From: Kribbella steppae
Lineage (GTDB): Bacteria > Actinomycetota > Actinomycetes > Propionibacteriales > Kribbellaceae
Direction: 5' to 3'
Length of the DNA stretch: 64,000 nucleotides
NCBI RefSeq assembly: GCF_004342025.1
Contig: NZ_SLWN01000002.1
Span: forward strand, 124,001-188,000
A program made the translations under genes and the position numbers. Positions 9,237-18,255 of the stretch are shown here, in pieces. The stretch's first letter is position 1, and each line of letters begins with the position of its first letter. The notes under the pieces are model-generated. The model saw only the letters and a program-made list of their open reading frames with translations. It was not told the DNA's origin and ran no database searches.

Positions 9237-9533
9237 TCAGCTGGCCTGCTGCTCCTCGACGATCGAGGGGCGGCGGCGCTCCTGGGGGCCGGGGCGGCCG
9301 CGGCGGCGGCCGTAGAGGAACTTCTCGCCGGCCGCGGTACCGGTGAACTTGGTCCGGCGGGCCCACTCGCGGCATTCCTCGATCACCGGGCAGGACGTCA
9401 GGCACAGGGCCTGGGCCTTGCGCTGCTCCCACTGGGTCGCGGTCTCGTCGTACGCCGGCGCCTGGCCGACACAGGCGGCCTTCATCATCCAGCGGTCGGC
9501 GGGGTCGGCGATCACCGTCAAGGTCGGCCTCAT
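9237..9533 (-). CDS. Divergent WhiB-family iron-sulfur regulator
   Basis: This 98-residue protein has four cysteines at 21, 44, 48 and 54, expected to bind a [4Fe-4S] cluster. Two features depart from the family norm: the central cysteines are spaced CX3C (CLTSC) rather than CX2C, and the usual G-[VI]-W-G-G turn is absent, replaced by FTGTAAGEKFLYG. A basic C-terminal segment (YGRRRGRPGPQERRR) could contact DNA in an AT-hook-like way. The start MRPTLTV has a strong AGGAG 5 bases upstream. It converges on the antiporter gene. A 15-bp palindrome (9593-9607) lies 60 bases upstream. Confidence 0.85.
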   Translation of the reverse strand: MRPTLTVIADPADRWMMKAACVGQAPAYDETATQWEQRKAQALCLTSCPVIEECREWARRTKFTGTAAGEKFLYGRRRGRPGPQERRRPSIVEEQQAS

Positions 9534-9592
9534 GGGCACTCCTGGTCGCTCGTCGATCGGGCGGATCGAACCCGCGGGGGTTTCCTGCGGTA

Positions 9593-9607
9593 GGACCAGA
9601 CTGGTCC
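9593..9607. promoter_or_regulatory. 15-bp palindrome upstream of the whiB-like gene
   Basis: GGACCAG-A-CTGGTCC is a perfect inverted repeat with 7-bp arms. It lies 60-74 bases before the start at 9533, where a promoter would be expected. The binding protein is unknown. Confidence 0.4.
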
Positions 9608-9678
9608 AGTTCGATTGCCCCGGTGCGACGCGCATGTTTCGGGCGTGAAACGGCACCGGCACAACGGTGCCGGTGGCA

Positions 9679-10182
9679 CTATCGCCGTACCATCCGGATC
9701 TCCGGCAGCCCGAAGAACGGGTCGTCGACCTGGGAACCGTCCTCGACGAACCCGTGGCGGCGATAGAAGGCACGAGCCCGGTGATTGCCCTCGAACACCC
9801 ACAGGCTGGCCGGCTCCTTGCCGATGGCAACCTCCAGCAACCGGACGCCGAGGCCGGTGCCCCACCAGGCCTTGCGGACGTAGATCGAGAGCAGCTCCAG
9901 CGGCGTCGGCGCATCCTCGTCCCGGGACGGTCCTGGTACGGCGAAGCCGATCACCTGCTCCTGCACCGGCAGACCGGTGGCCGGGTTCAGTGCGATCCAG
10001 TGGATCCGCCCCGCCCCGATATGCGTGGTCCATCGCTCGATCCGGCGATCGATATCGTTGGTCCGGTCCACCAGCACGTCCGGCTCGACCAATCCGTCGT
10101 ACGCCTCCCGCCAGCAGAGCAGATGGCACCACGCCGCGGCCTCGGCATCCTCCACCGTGGCCCGACGGATCTCCGGCTGCAT
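9679..10182 (-). CDS. GNAT-family N-acetyltransferase
   Basis: This 167-residue protein has the acetyl-CoA-dependent acyltransferase fold. The conserved core is LSIYVRKAWWGTGLGVRLLE (about residues 95-115, a variant of the Q/RxxGxG/A acetyl-CoA loop). The typical C-terminal NHRARAFYRRHGFVEDG segment follows. The substrate cannot be read from sequence. Its ATG follows the stop codon of the upstream oxidoreductase with no gap, so the two are translationally coupled as the last genes of a MerR-oxidoreductase-acetyltransferase operon. Confidence 0.9.
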   Translation of the reverse strand: MQPEIRRATVEDAEAAAWCHLLCWREAYDGLVEPDVLVDRTNDIDRRIERWTTHIGAGRIHWIALNPATGLPVQEQVIGFAVPGPSRDEDAPTPLELLSIYVRKAWWGTGLGVRLLEVAIGKEPASLWVFEGNHRARAFYRRHGFVEDGSQVDDPFFGLPEIRMVRR

Positions 10183-11151
10183 TCAGACAGTAAAGACGAT
10201 CTTGCCGAAGACGTCGCCCTCGTTCATCTTGGCGAAGCCCTTGCGGGCGTCGGCCAGCGGGAGCACCGAGTCGATGTGCGGCGAGATGCCCGCGTTCGCC
10301 ATGAACTGCACGAGCTCGGCCAGCTCGGCCCGGGTGCCCATGGTCGAGCCCTGCACCCGCAACTGCAGGAAGAAGATCCGGTTCAGCTCGGCGGACTTCG
10401 GTGCCTGGCCGCTGGTCGCGCCGGAGATGACCAGGGTGCCGCCTTGCTTCAGCGACTTCAGCGAGTGTGACCAGGTCGCCTGGCCGACCGTCTCCATCAC
10501 CGCGTCGACCCGCTCCGGCAGCCGCGCCCCGGACTCGAACGCGTCGTGCGCGCCGATCTCCAGCGCCTTCGCCCGCTTCCCCTCGTCCCGGCTGGTCGCC
10601 CAGACCCGGATCCCCGCGGCCCGCGCCAGCGTGATCAAAGAAGTCGCCACCCCACCGCCGGCTCCCTGCACCAGCACGGTGTCACCCGGCTTGAGACCCG
10701 ACTGGGTGAACAGCATCCGGTACGCCGTCAGCCACGCGGTCGGCAGGCACGCGGCCTGCTCGAAGCTCAGCCCGGCCGGCTTCGGTACGACGTTCCGCGC
10801 GGGTACGGCGACCTTCTCGGCCAGCGTCCCCTGGTACCGCTCGCTCAGCAGCGACCGCTTCGGGTCGAGCGTCTCGTCACCCTTCCACGCCGGGTCGGAG
10901 ATCACCGCGTGCACGACGACCTCGTTACCGTCCGGGTCGATCCCGGCCGCGTCGCAGCCGAGGATCATCGGCAGATTCTGCTCGGCCAGCCCGACACCCT
11001 TCAGCGACCACAGGTCGTGGTGGTTGAGCGCAGTCGCCCGTACGTCGATCGTCACCCACCCCTCGGGCACCGTCGGGTCGGGGCGCTCCCCCACCTCCAG
11101 TGCGGCGATCGGGTCGTCGGCGGCGAACTTGGCGGCATAGGCAGCAAGCAT
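10183..11151 (-). CDS. MDR-superfamily zinc-type alcohol dehydrogenase / quinone oxidoreductase
   Basis: This 322-residue medium-chain reductase has an N-terminal GroES-like domain (with VRATALNHHDLWSLKG) and a Rossmann domain (about 130-260). The NADPH loop is DTVLVQGAGGGVATSL. The catalytic and structural zinc cysteines of true alcohol dehydrogenases are not evident, so a quinone or enone reductase activity is more likely. MLAAYAAKF at 11151 is preferred because GGGTGG lies just upstream; a GTG three codons earlier is possible. It follows the MerR gene by 10 bases, and the MerR operator should control it. Confidence 0.88.
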   Translation of the reverse strand: MLAAYAAKFAADDPIAALEVGERPDPTVPEGWVTIDVRATALNHHDLWSLKGVGLAEQNLPMILGCDAAGIDPDGNEVVVHAVISDPAWKGDETLDPKRSLLSERYQGTLAEKVAVPARNVVPKPAGLSFEQAACLPTAWLTAYRMLFTQSGLKPGDTVLVQGAGGGVATSLITLARAAGIRVWATSRDEGKRAKALEIGAHDAFESGARLPERVDAVMETVGQATWSHSLKSLKQGGTLVISGATSGQAPKSAELNRIFFLQLRVQGSTMGTRAELAELVQFMANAGISPHIDSVLPLADARKGFAKMNEGDVFGKIVFTV

Positions 11152-11161
11152 GCGTACCACC

Positions 11162-11539
11162 CTAGGGGGTGGTCTGAGCCGAGTCAGTTACCGATTTCAC
11201 CATGGGTGTGGAAAGCACGCCGTCCAGCAACTGCCGCGACTCCTCGAGCGCCTTGATCGACACGGAGATCCGGTCGCGCTCCTGCTGCAGCTGATCGATC
11301 AGCACCGGGCAGGTCGGCTCCAACTTCTCCGTCACGCAGGGCAGCACCTGCGCAATCGTCGACGTCGACAGCCCAGCCGCCAGCAACGTCCGGACCCGCC
11401 CCACCAGGTCCACATCGCTCTCGGCGTACTCCCGATACCCGCTCGCCAGTCGCTCCGGCTTCAACAGCCCTTGATCCTCGTAGTACCGCAACAACCGCTC
11501 GCTCACCCCGGTCCGGGCGACCATCTCCCGCATCCGCAC
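11162..11539 (-). CDS. MerR-family transcriptional regulator
   Basis: This 125-residue protein has the N-terminal MerR winged helix (MREMVARTGVSERLLRYYED, then GYREYAESDV) and a dimerising coiled coil. Two cysteines (VLPCVTE and EPTCPVL) lie in the effector region and could sense thiol-reactive or electrophilic compounds. GTG at 11539 is chosen because GGAGG sits 9 bases upstream; ATG two codons later is the alternative. It heads an operon with the MDR reductase and acetyltransferase and has an inverted repeat in its own promoter, the usual sign of autoregulation. Confidence 0.9.
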   Translation of the reverse strand: MRMREMVARTGVSERLLRYYEDQGLLKPERLASGYREYAESDVDLVGRVRTLLAAGLSTSTIAQVLPCVTEKLEPTCPVLIDQLQQERDRISVSIKALEESRQLLDGVLSTPMVKSVTDSAQTTP

Positions 11540-11554
11540 GCAACCACACCTCCG

Positions 11555-11576
11555 ACTCTGACATCCGTGTCAGAGT
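11555..11576 (-). promoter_or_regulatory. MerR operator in the operon promoter
   Basis: ACTCTGAC-atccgt-GTCAGAGT is a perfect 8-bp inverted repeat with a 6-base centre. It lies 16 bases upstream of the MerR start codon. Its size and place fit a MerR-family operator located in the spacer of the regulated promoter. Confidence 0.65.
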
Positions 11577-11669
11577 TTAGCTTCCGCGCCTCGAGGGCTG
11601 GTCAACGAGCCGGTCGTGTGGTTGTATCCGCGAGAATAACGGGCCTGGCCGTAATTCCGAGGAGAACCG

Positions 11670-13004
11670 ATGCGACGTGTCCTGATGATTGCCGGCGTGA
11701 CTGCCGCCCTGCTGACCGGACAGAGCGTGCCCGCCCCGGCCACGACGACCGCACAGGTCACCGGGGCCTACCTGCAGATCACCGCTGACGGCGTCGCCAC
11801 CGGCCGGGGTCTCGAGGGCGCGTCACACGCGCACGCGGCACTGTCTGCGATGTACGACGTGACCGGCGACCCGCGGCAGCGCCAGACCGCCGACGAGTTG
11901 CTCGACTACATCCTGCAGCGGCGGCCGGGCCACATGAACACCGACATCGCCCTACAACTGTTGCGCAGCCCTTACCTGCAAGGCGATCCGCGGTTGCTCG
12001 CCAACCTGGAGACCTACCTGACCGCGCTCCTCGGTCTGTACGCCGCGCAGCCCGACACGGTGTTGCGCAGCGGCGACATCCGCACCTTGACCGGGCGGGC
12101 CGAGCTGCTGGTCAACTACGCCGAGCACCTCGAGCAGCGGTCCGGCGACCCGGCCAGGATCCTGTCCGCCGACACCGCGGCTCGGGCCATGCTCGACCGC
12201 GTGGCGGCACTGCAGTACACCCGTCAGGAAGCCGTCTCGGCGTTCCACAACGACCGGTACGTCGGCGCCTTCCCGCACTTCATCACCGGTGACGACGGCA
12301 ACATGGGCAGCTGGGACGTGGAGCACTGGGCGCCGTCGATGCTGTCACTCGACCAGTACGCCGCGGTCCGCGCACTCGCCGTCGGGTACGGCCGGTTCCG
12401 CTCCGGCGCCTACAACGACGCGGCCGCGGCCGGAACCCGCCACCTGCTCGGCACCACCGAGATCGATCCGGACCTCATCTACGCCGGCGAACCGGCCGGG
12501 TTCCCGCTTGACGGCGCGACGTACGAGATCGGCGAAGAGACCGGCGAGCACCCGTATCTGATCACCTACGGCTGGTCCCCGAACGCGATCGCCCAGATGG
12601 GTACGGCGTTGAAGGCGGTCCGCGACAACCGAGTAAAGGTGCCGCACGCGGCTGCCTGGCTGGCGTCGTACTGGCGTGGTACTCCCCCGCGCAGCGTGCT
12701 CGCACCGGGACTGTTCTGGCACGGACTGGACGCGAAGATCGAGTACACGCACCGGTTCATCGAGGCCACCCAACTCGCCGTCCCCGCCGACTTCCCGTGG
12801 CTCGACCTGGAGCGCACCACGTTCCCCGGAACCGGTGACGACGACATCCGCCGGGGCGGCTGGTACGACGGCTCCGGCCGCGGCGCGATGTCCGCGGTCT
12901 ACTCCCGGCTGGCGATGACCGGGTACGTCGAGTCCGGCGGCCAGGACGTCGAGATGCTGAACCGAGCCGGCCAGTGGTGGGAGCGCATGGTCGTCCGCGG
13001 CTGA
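11670..13004 (+). CDS. Secreted protein of unknown family, helical-repeat type
   Basis: This 444-residue protein starts with a signal peptide (MRRVLMIAGVTAALLTGQS, cleavage likely near PAPA-TTTA). The GAGGAG ribosome site is strong. The mature part is rich in helices and in Asp, Trp and Tyr, for example NMGSWDVEHWAPSMLSLDQY and GGWYDGSGRGAMSAVYSRL. The overall look resembles six-hairpin (alpha/alpha) glycosidase-type proteins, but I see no signature that assigns a family or catalytic residues. It lies alone between divergent and convergent neighbours. Its stop directly abuts the malic-enzyme stop on the other strand. Confidence 0.75.
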   Translation: MRRVLMIAGVTAALLTGQSVPAPATTTAQVTGAYLQITADGVATGRGLEGASHAHAALSAMYDVTGDPRQRQTADELLDYILQRRPGHMNTDIALQLLRSPYLQGDPRLLANLETYLTALLGLYAAQPDTVLRSGDIRTLTGRAELLVNYAEHLEQRSGDPARILSADTAARAMLDRVAALQYTRQEAVSAFHNDRYVGAFPHFITGDDGNMGSWDVEHWAPSMLSLDQYAAVRALAVGYGRFRSGAYNDAAAAGTRHLLGTTEIDPDLIYAGEPAGFPLDGATYEIGEETGEHPYLITYGWSPNAIAQMGTALKAVRDNRVKVPHAAAWLASYWRGTPPRSVLAPGLFWHGLDAKIEYTHRFIEATQLAVPADFPWLDLERTTFPGTGDDDIRRGGWYDGSGRGAMSAVYSRLAMTGYVESGGQDVEMLNRAGQWWERMVVRG

Positions 13005-14216
13005 TCAGGCCCGGGCGACCCCTTCGGCCTCGGCGGCGGTGGCGACTGCGGTGGCGACGGCCGGAGCTACGCGGGCGTCAAACGGCGACGGGATGATGTA
13101 GTCGGGACGCAGGTCGGCCTCGGTGATGAGGCCGGCCAGGGCGTCGGCCGCCGCGAGCTTCATGCCCTCGGTGATCCGGGAGGCGTTCGCGTCGAAGGCG
13201 CCGCGGAAGATGCCGGGGAACGCGAGCACGTTGTTGATCTGGTTCGGGAAGTCGGAGCGACCGGTCGCGACCACCGCGGCGTGCCGGTGGGCGATGTCCG
13301 GGTGCACCTCCGGGTTCGGGTTCGCCAGCGCGAAGATCATCGACCCGTCGGCCATCCGGGAGATCGCCTCCTCGGGCACCGTTCCGCCGGACACGCCGAG
13401 GAACACGTCCGCGCCGTCCAGCGCGTCCACCAGCCGGCCGGACAGCCCACCGGTGTTCGTGTCCCGGGCCAGCGAGAGCTTGACCGGGTTCAGGTCGGCG
13501 CGGTCCTCGTGCAGCACACCCTTGCTGTCGACAACGGCCAGGTCGCCGACACCTGCCTGCAGAAGGATCCGGGCACACGCGACCCCGGCCGCACCGGCTC
13601 CGGAGATCACCACCCGGATGTCCTCGATCGACTTGCCGGTGACCCGGAGCGCGTTCCGCAGCGCGGCCAGTACGACGACCGCCGTACCGTGCTGGTCGTC
13701 GTGGAACACCGGGATGTCGAGCCGCTCCTTCAGCCGCCGCTCGATCTCGAAGCACCGCGGTGCCGAGATGTCCTCGAGGTTGATCCCGCCGAAGGTCGGC
13801 GCCAGCCGTACGACGGTCTCCACGAACTCGTCCACGTCGGTGCAGTCGAGCGCGATCGGCACCGAGTCGACGCCGCCGAACTCCTTGAACAGCAGGGCTT
13901 TGCCCTCCATCACCGGCAGCGACGCGGCCGGGCCGATGTCACCGAGTCCGAGGACGGCGGTCCCATCGGTGACGACCGCGACCACGTTGGACTTCCAGGT
14001 GTAGCGCCGTACCAGGGACGGGTCCTCGGCGATCGCCGTACAGACCCGGGCCACACCAGGGGTGTAGGCCTTCGACAGGTCGGCGGCGTCGCGGACGTGA
14101 ACCGAGGAGGTGACCTCGATCTTGCCGCCGCGGTGCAGCTCGAAGACGGCGTCGCCGGCATACCGGTCGGACTCGGGAACGGCAGCGGCAACGGACGGAT
14201 GGGGCTGGGCGACCAT
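13005..14216 (-). CDS. NAD(P)-dependent malic enzyme
   Basis: This 403-residue decarboxylating malate dehydrogenase makes pyruvate, CO2 and NAD(P)H from malate. The N-terminal malic domain carries the active-site YTPGVARVC region. The metal-binding acidic stretch is near DVDEFVETV, with the [15 protein letters not shown] motif after it. The NAD(P)-binding domain has the GAGAAG nucleotide loop ([18 protein letters not shown]). This is the short bacterial type without a phosphotransacetylase tail. MVAQPHPSV is chosen since AAGGG precedes it; longer in-frame sequence is not family-like. It stands alone, so regulation cannot be judged. Confidence 0.93.
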   Translation of the reverse strand: MVAQPHPSVAAAVPESDRYAGDAVFELHRGGKIEVTSSVHVRDAADLSKAYTPGVARVCTAIAEDPSLVRRYTWKSNVVAVVTDGTAVLGLGDIGPAASLPVMEGKALLFKEFGGVDSVPIALDCTDVDEFVETVVRLAPTFGGINLEDISAPRCFEIERRLKERLDIPVFHDDQHGTAVVVLAALRNALRVTGKSIEDIRVVISGAGAAGVACARILLQAGVGDLAVVDSKGVLHEDRADLNPVKLSLARDTNTGGLSGRLVDALDGADVFLGVSGGTVPEEAISRMADGSMIFALANPNPEVHPDIAHRHAAVVATGRSDFPNQINNVLAFPGIFRGAFDANASRITEGMKLAAADALAGLITEADLRPDYIIPSPFDARVAPAVATAVATAAEAEGVARA

Positions 14217-14517
14217 GCGGGGACCCTTCGGAGAACAGCGAGCAGACGGTTGGTTACAGTGAGTGGGCGGTTCGATCAATGGGTACGTCGGACAGCGCCG
14301 CGGCCAGGGGGTCACCCGTCGCACCGAGTAAACCACACACCGCACTGGTCTGCTCTGTGAGGGTCCCCACAACGGCCTTCAGGGCTGCATCCGGGTGACG
14401 ATGAGGTCTCGGCCGTAGTCAGCAGCCGACACGTGGCTGGTTGCTGTGTCAGGATGCGGCATCCGGACCGGTACCGACCGGTTCGGCGTACCAGTTCCAG
14501 TGTCGAGAGGTATCGCG
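14217..14517. other. Divergent promoter region, no gene seen
   Basis: About 300 bases separate the malic-enzyme start and the binding-protein start. Open frames here are short and lack a ribosome site. It should hold both promoters, but I see no clear consensus boxes or palindromes. Confidence 0.45.
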
Positions 14518-15369
14518 ATGAACATCGTCTCCACCCTCCGCAAGAGTCGCGTCCGCGTCACCGTGGCCGCGACCGCCGTACTCGCGCTCACGCTCGCAGC
14601 CTGTGGCAGCGGCGACTCGGACTCGGGCAGCGGTGGAACCGAGGACAAGGCCGCCGCGGCCGGGATCACCCTGGTGAAGCCCGGCAAGCTGATGGTCTGC
14701 ACCCACCTGCCCTACAAGCCGTTCCAGTACAAGGACGGCGCCGACGTGGTCGGCTTCGACGTGGATCTCCTCGACCTGGTCGCCAAGGACCTCGGCCTGG
14801 AGCAGGAAGTCGTCAACATCGAGTGGGCCCAGGTCACCTCCGGCGCCGCGTTCCAGGCGAAGAAGTGCGACATGGGCATGGGCGCGATGACGATCACGCC
14901 GGAGCGGCAGGCCGCGATCAGCATCACCGAGCCGTACATGGACGCCACCCAGGTGCTGATGGTCAAGAAGGACTCCGGCATCAAGAGCCTGGCGGACCTG
15001 AAGGGCAAGAAGATCGGCGCCCAGGCGGACACCACCGGCAAGAAGTACGCCGATGACAACGCCGCGGCCAACGGCTACACGGTGATCCCGTTCAACGACC
15101 TGGCGATCCAGACCAACAACGTCAAGTCCGGCCGGGTCGATGCCGCCATCAACGACAACGGCGTGCTCTACGACTTCGTCAAGGCGAACCCGGAGATGGA
15201 GATCGCCACCGAGTTCAACACCGGCGAGCAGTACGGCTTCGCCGCGCTCAAGGACGGCAGCGGCCCGAAGCTGGTGGCCAAGTTCAACGAACTGCTGACC
15301 AAGGCCAAGTCCGACGGCCAGTACAACGAGATCTACAAGAAGTGGTTCGGGGTTGAGCCGAAGAAGTGA
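14518..15369 (+). CDS. Amino-acid ABC transporter substrate-binding lipoprotein
   Basis: This 283-residue extracytoplasmic binding protein is of the type II polar amino-acid family (SBP_bac_3). A basic start and hydrophobic stretch lead to a lipobox (LTLAAC), so it should be anchored by a diacylglyceryl-cysteine. Motifs include FQYKDGADVVGFDVDLLDL early in the mature part and AQVTSGAAFQAKKCDM, where the ligand-contact region lies. The start is set by GAGAGG about 7 bases before ATG. It is the first gene of a three-gene importer operon; its stop overlaps the permease start by four bases. Confidence 0.93.
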   Translation: MNIVSTLRKSRVRVTVAATAVLALTLAACGSGDSDSGSGGTEDKAAAAGITLVKPGKLMVCTHLPYKPFQYKDGADVVGFDVDLLDLVAKDLGLEQEVVNIEWAQVTSGAAFQAKKCDMGMGAMTITPERQAAISITEPYMDATQVLMVKKDSGIKSLADLKGKKIGAQADTTGKKYADDNAAANGYTVIPFNDLAIQTNNVKSGRVDAAINDNGVLYDFVKANPEMEIATEFNTGEQYGFAALKDGSGPKLVAKFNELLTKAKSDGQYNEIYKKWFGVEPKK

Positions 15370-16193
15370 GTGCGCCCACCGAACCCGACATCGTTGAGCG
15401 GAAGGGGCTGAGCCCGCGGCAGCGGGCTCAGCGCTCCCGCTGGATCCAGTACGCGATCCTCATCGTCCTGGTCCTGCTCGCCGCGTTCACCGCGGACTGG
15501 GGCCAGATCGTCGAGGTCTTCTTCAAGCCGGAGTTCATCAAGGCCTCCTTCGAGGACGGACTGCTCCAGGCTCTGGTCAAGACGCTGGAGTACACCGCCG
15601 GCGCGTTCGTGATCGGCCTGGTCGGCGGCACCGTCCTGGCGCTGATGCGGCTGAGCAGCGTCGGGCCGTACCGCTGGCTCGCGACCGCCTACATCGAGTT
15701 CTTCCGCGGCCTGCCGGCCATCGTGGTGTTCATCGCGTTCAGCCTGCTGCCGCTGGCCTTCGAGGGTCTGACGATTCCGTGGGACCCCTACGGCGTCGTC
15801 TGGCTGGCGCTGGGCATCGTCGCCTCGGCGTACATGGCCGAGGTCATCCGGGCCGGAATCCAGGCCGTCCCGAAGGGTCAGGTCGAGGCGGCCCGCTCGC
15901 TCGGGATGCCGGCCGGTCTGGCCACCCGCAAGATCGTGCTGCCGCAGGCGTTCCGGATCGTGCTGCCACCGTTGACCAACGACCTGATCCTGCTGGTCAA
16001 GGACTCCTCGCTGGTGTTCATCATCGGCGTCAGCGCGGACGCGTACGAGCTGACCGGATTCGGCCGGGACCTGGCGAACACCTACTCCAACCTGACCCCT
16101 CTGGTCACGGCGGGCTTCTGCTACCTGATCATCACGCTGCCGCTGGGCCTCCTGGTCCGACGGCTCGAGGCGAAGGCTGCGAGGGCGTACTGA
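15366..16193 (+). CDS. Amino-acid ABC transporter permease
   Basis: This 275-residue membrane protein belongs to the HisM/GlnP type. An N-terminal helix (about 22-40) is followed by the five-helix permease core. The cytoplasmic EAA loop reads [20 protein letters not shown] and docks the ATPase. The start is a GTG that overlaps the stop of the binding-protein gene (GTGA). The ATPase gene follows with a TGATG overlap, so all three genes are translationally coupled. Since only one permease is present, it should act as a homodimer. Confidence 0.92.
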   Translation: MSAPTEPDIVERKGLSPRQRAQRSRWIQYAILIVLVLLAAFTADWGQIVEVFFKPEFIKASFEDGLLQALVKTLEYTAGAFVIGLVGGTVLALMRLSSVGPYRWLATAYIEFFRGLPAIVVFIAFSLLPLAFEGLTIPWDPYGVVWLALGIVASAYMAEVIRAGIQAVPKGQVEAARSLGMPAGLATRKIVLPQAFRIVLPPLTNDLILLVKDSSLVFIIGVSADAYELTGFGRDLANTYSNLTPLVTAGFCYLIITLPLGLLVRRLEAKAARAY

Positions 16194-16948
16194 TGGCTCT
16201 GGTCGAGATCAAGAACCTGCACAAGTCCTTCGGCAGCAACCACGTCCTGCGCGGGATCGACTTCACCGTCGAGCAGGGCGAGGTCGTCTGCGTCATCGGC
16301 CCGTCCGGGTCGGGCAAGTCGACGCTGCTGCGCTGCGTCAACCTGCTCGAGCAGCCGCAGGAAGGACAGGTGATCGTCCGCGGTGAGGACATCACCGACC
16401 GGGACTGCCACCTGGACGCGGCCCGGCAGCAGATCGGCATGGTGTTCCAGCAGTTCAACCTGTTCCCGCACCTGACGGTCCTGCAGAACTGCACAGTCGC
16501 GCAGACGACCGTGCTGAAGCGCAAATCGTCCGAGGCGGCCCGGGTCGCCCGGGCCAACCTCGAACGCGTCGGCCTGACCGAGAAGGTGACCGCCTATCCG
16601 GCCCAGCTGTCCGGCGGTCAGCAGCAGCGGGTGGCGATCGCCCGGGCACTGTCGATGGACCCGGCACTGATGCTGTTCGACGAGCCGACGTCGGCACTCG
16701 ACCCGGAGCTCGTCGGCGAGGTGCTCACGGTGATGCGCAAGCTGGCGCTGGACGGGATGACCATGCTCGTGGTCACCCACGAGATGGCGTTCGCCCGCGA
16801 GGTGGCCGACCGGGTCGCGTTCATGGACGGCGGTGTCATCGTCGAGCAGGGTCCGCCGGCCGAGCTGATCGGCAACCCCGCCCACGAACGCACCCGCACC
16901 TTCCTGCGCCGCGTCCTCGACCCCACCCACGTCGAGCCGACCGGCTGA
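16193..16948 (+). CDS. Amino-acid ABC transporter ATP-binding protein
   Basis: This 251-residue importer ATPase belongs to the GlnQ/HisP group. Walker A is [12 protein letters not shown], the Q-loop is [15 protein letters not shown], the signature is [15 protein letters not shown], and Walker B is [14 protein letters not shown]. The switch histidine is in [15 protein letters not shown]. The start ATG overlaps the permease stop (TGATG). A strong hairpin terminator lies 12 bases after the stop. Substrate specificity is set by the lipoprotein; polar amino acids such as glutamate or glutamine are likely. Confidence 0.94.
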   Translation: MALVEIKNLHKSFGSNHVLRGIDFTVEQGEVVCVIGPSGSGKSTLLRCVNLLEQPQEGQVIVRGEDITDRDCHLDAARQQIGMVFQQFNLFPHLTVLQNCTVAQTTVLKRKSSEAARVARANLERVGLTEKVTAYPAQLSGGQQQRVAIARALSMDPALMLFDEPTSALDPELVGEVLTVMRKLALDGMTMLVVTHEMAFAREVADRVAFMDGGVIVEQGPPAELIGNPAHERTRTFLRRVLDPTHVEPTG

Positions 16949-16960
16949 GTTCCACCGCCT

Positions 16961-16990
16961 GGGCCCGGCCTTGTCCACAAGGCCGGGCCC
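16961..16990 (+). terminator. Terminator of the amino-acid importer operon
   Basis: Arms 16961-16972 and 16979-16990 (gggcccggcctt / aaggccgggccc) pair perfectly around a 6-base loop, 12 bases after the ATPase stop. TTCGCC follows rather than a clean T-run. Confidence 0.8.
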
Positions 16991-17071
16991 TTCGCCGTGC
17001 ATTGCGGGCTGACAGCGTGGAAGATGTACGGCGTGGTGGGGCGATCACCCGCCGAACACGAGGGAGGCAGT

Positions 17072-17464
17072 GTGGGAAGCACCGGACGATCCGCCGAGGT
17101 CCGTCTGAGCATTCCGGCGGACAGTGCGTACATCGCCGTACCGCGGTCGGTGGTCGGCAACCTGGCGGCTCGCAACGACTTCACCGTGGACGCGATCGAC
17201 GATCTGCGGATCGCCGTCGACGAGGCGTGCGCGCTGCTCCTCCCGCAGGCGTCCGACGGCGTGCTGGACTGCGTCTTCGAGATCGACCCGCCACAGCTGA
17301 CGGTGCGGACCAGCGCCGTCGTACCGAACGGCTGGCGTCCCGACACCTCGTCGTTCGGCTGGACCGTGCTGACCGCACTGGTCGAGTCCGCGGCCGCGGA
17401 GACGATCGACGGCCGGCTCACCATCACCGTGACGGCAACCGCCACCGCCGCGGAGAAGGCGTGA
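17072..17464 (+). CDS. Anti-sigma factor, RsbW/UsfX-like (GHKL ATPase fold)
   Basis: This 130-residue protein has the HATPase anti-sigma fold. The N-box region is DDLRIAVDEACALLLPQ; the EAC motif matches the mycobacterial UsfX group more than Bacillus RsbW, and the second glycine-rich box is weak, so ATP-kinase activity is uncertain. GTG at 17072 is chosen because GGGAGG sits 7 bases before it. The gene overlaps the following sigma factor by four bases (GTGA), the classic layout of an anti-sigma with its SigB/SigF-type partner. It probably holds that sigma inactive until an anti-anti-sigma, not in this window, frees it. Confidence 0.87.
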   Translation: MGSTGRSAEVRLSIPADSAYIAVPRSVVGNLAARNDFTVDAIDDLRIAVDEACALLLPQASDGVLDCVFEIDPPQLTVRTSAVVPNGWRPDTSSFGWTVLTALVESAAAETIDGRLTITVTATATAAEKA

Positions 17465-18255
17465 CTGAGGAACGAACCCTGGGCGAGCCCCAGGAAACAC
17501 CCGATCTACGGACCCGGACGGCCGACCTGTTCCGGGCGATGGCGGCCGCCGGTCCGGGAGAGCCAGGCCATATCGGGGCCCGGGACGGCCTGGTCTCGCT
17601 GCACATGCCGCTGGTGGAGCACCTGGCCCGCCGGTTCCGGAACCGGGGCGAGCCGTACGACGACCTGGTCCAGGTGGCCACCATCGGCCTGATCAAGGCG
17701 ATCGACCGGTTCGACTCCGACCGCGGGGTCGAGTTCTCCACGTACGCGACGCCGACGATCCTGGGCGAGATCAAGCGGTACTTCCGGGACAAGGGCTGGG
17801 CCATCCGGGTGCCGCGGCGGCTGCAGGAGCTACGGCTCTCGCTGACCGCGGCGACGGCCGAGCTGACCCAGGAGCTGGGCCGGGCACCAACGGTCGCCGA
17901 GCTGTCCGATCGACTGGGGTTGTCGCCGGATCTGGTGATCGAGGGACTGGAGTCCGCGAACGCGTACAACACGTTGTCGCTGGACGCACCGGATCAGAAC
18001 GAGGCGGACGCCACCACGGTCCTGGACGGCCTCGGAGGCGAGGACGAGGCGCTGGAGAGCGTCGAGTACCGGGAGTCCCTGAAACCGCTCCTGGCGCAGC
18101 TGGACACCCGGGAGAAGCGGATCCTGACGCTGCGGTTCTTCCGCGGCATGACGCAGTCCCAGATCGCCGACGAGATCGGCATCTCCCAGATGCACGTCTC
18201 CCGGCTGCTGGCCCGCACCCTCACCGAACTGAGAGCCGGCCTGCTCAAGGAGTGA
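17461..18255 (+). CDS. RNA polymerase sigma factor, SigB/SigF/SigG group
   Basis: This 264-residue sigma-70 group 3 factor has region 2 with EPYDDLVQVATIGLIKAIDRF and GVEFSTYATPTILGEIKRYF. Region 3 holds AELTQELGRAPTVAELSDRL, and region 4 ends with GMTQSQIADEIGISQMHVSR. This group controls general stress response or development in actinobacteria. It starts with GTG overlapping the anti-sigma stop, so production is coupled to its likely inhibitor. It ends one base before the stop of the opposite-strand membrane protein. Confidence 0.93.
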   Translation: MTEERTLGEPQETPDLRTRTADLFRAMAAAGPGEPGHIGARDGLVSLHMPLVEHLARRFRNRGEPYDDLVQVATIGLIKAIDRFDSDRGVEFSTYATPTILGEIKRYFRDKGWAIRVPRRLQELRLSLTAATAELTQELGRAPTVAELSDRLGLSPDLVIEGLESANAYNTLSLDAPDQNEADATTVLDGLGGEDEALESVEYRESLKPLLAQLDTREKRILTLRFFRGMTQSQIADEIGISQMHVSRLLARTLTELRAGLLKE

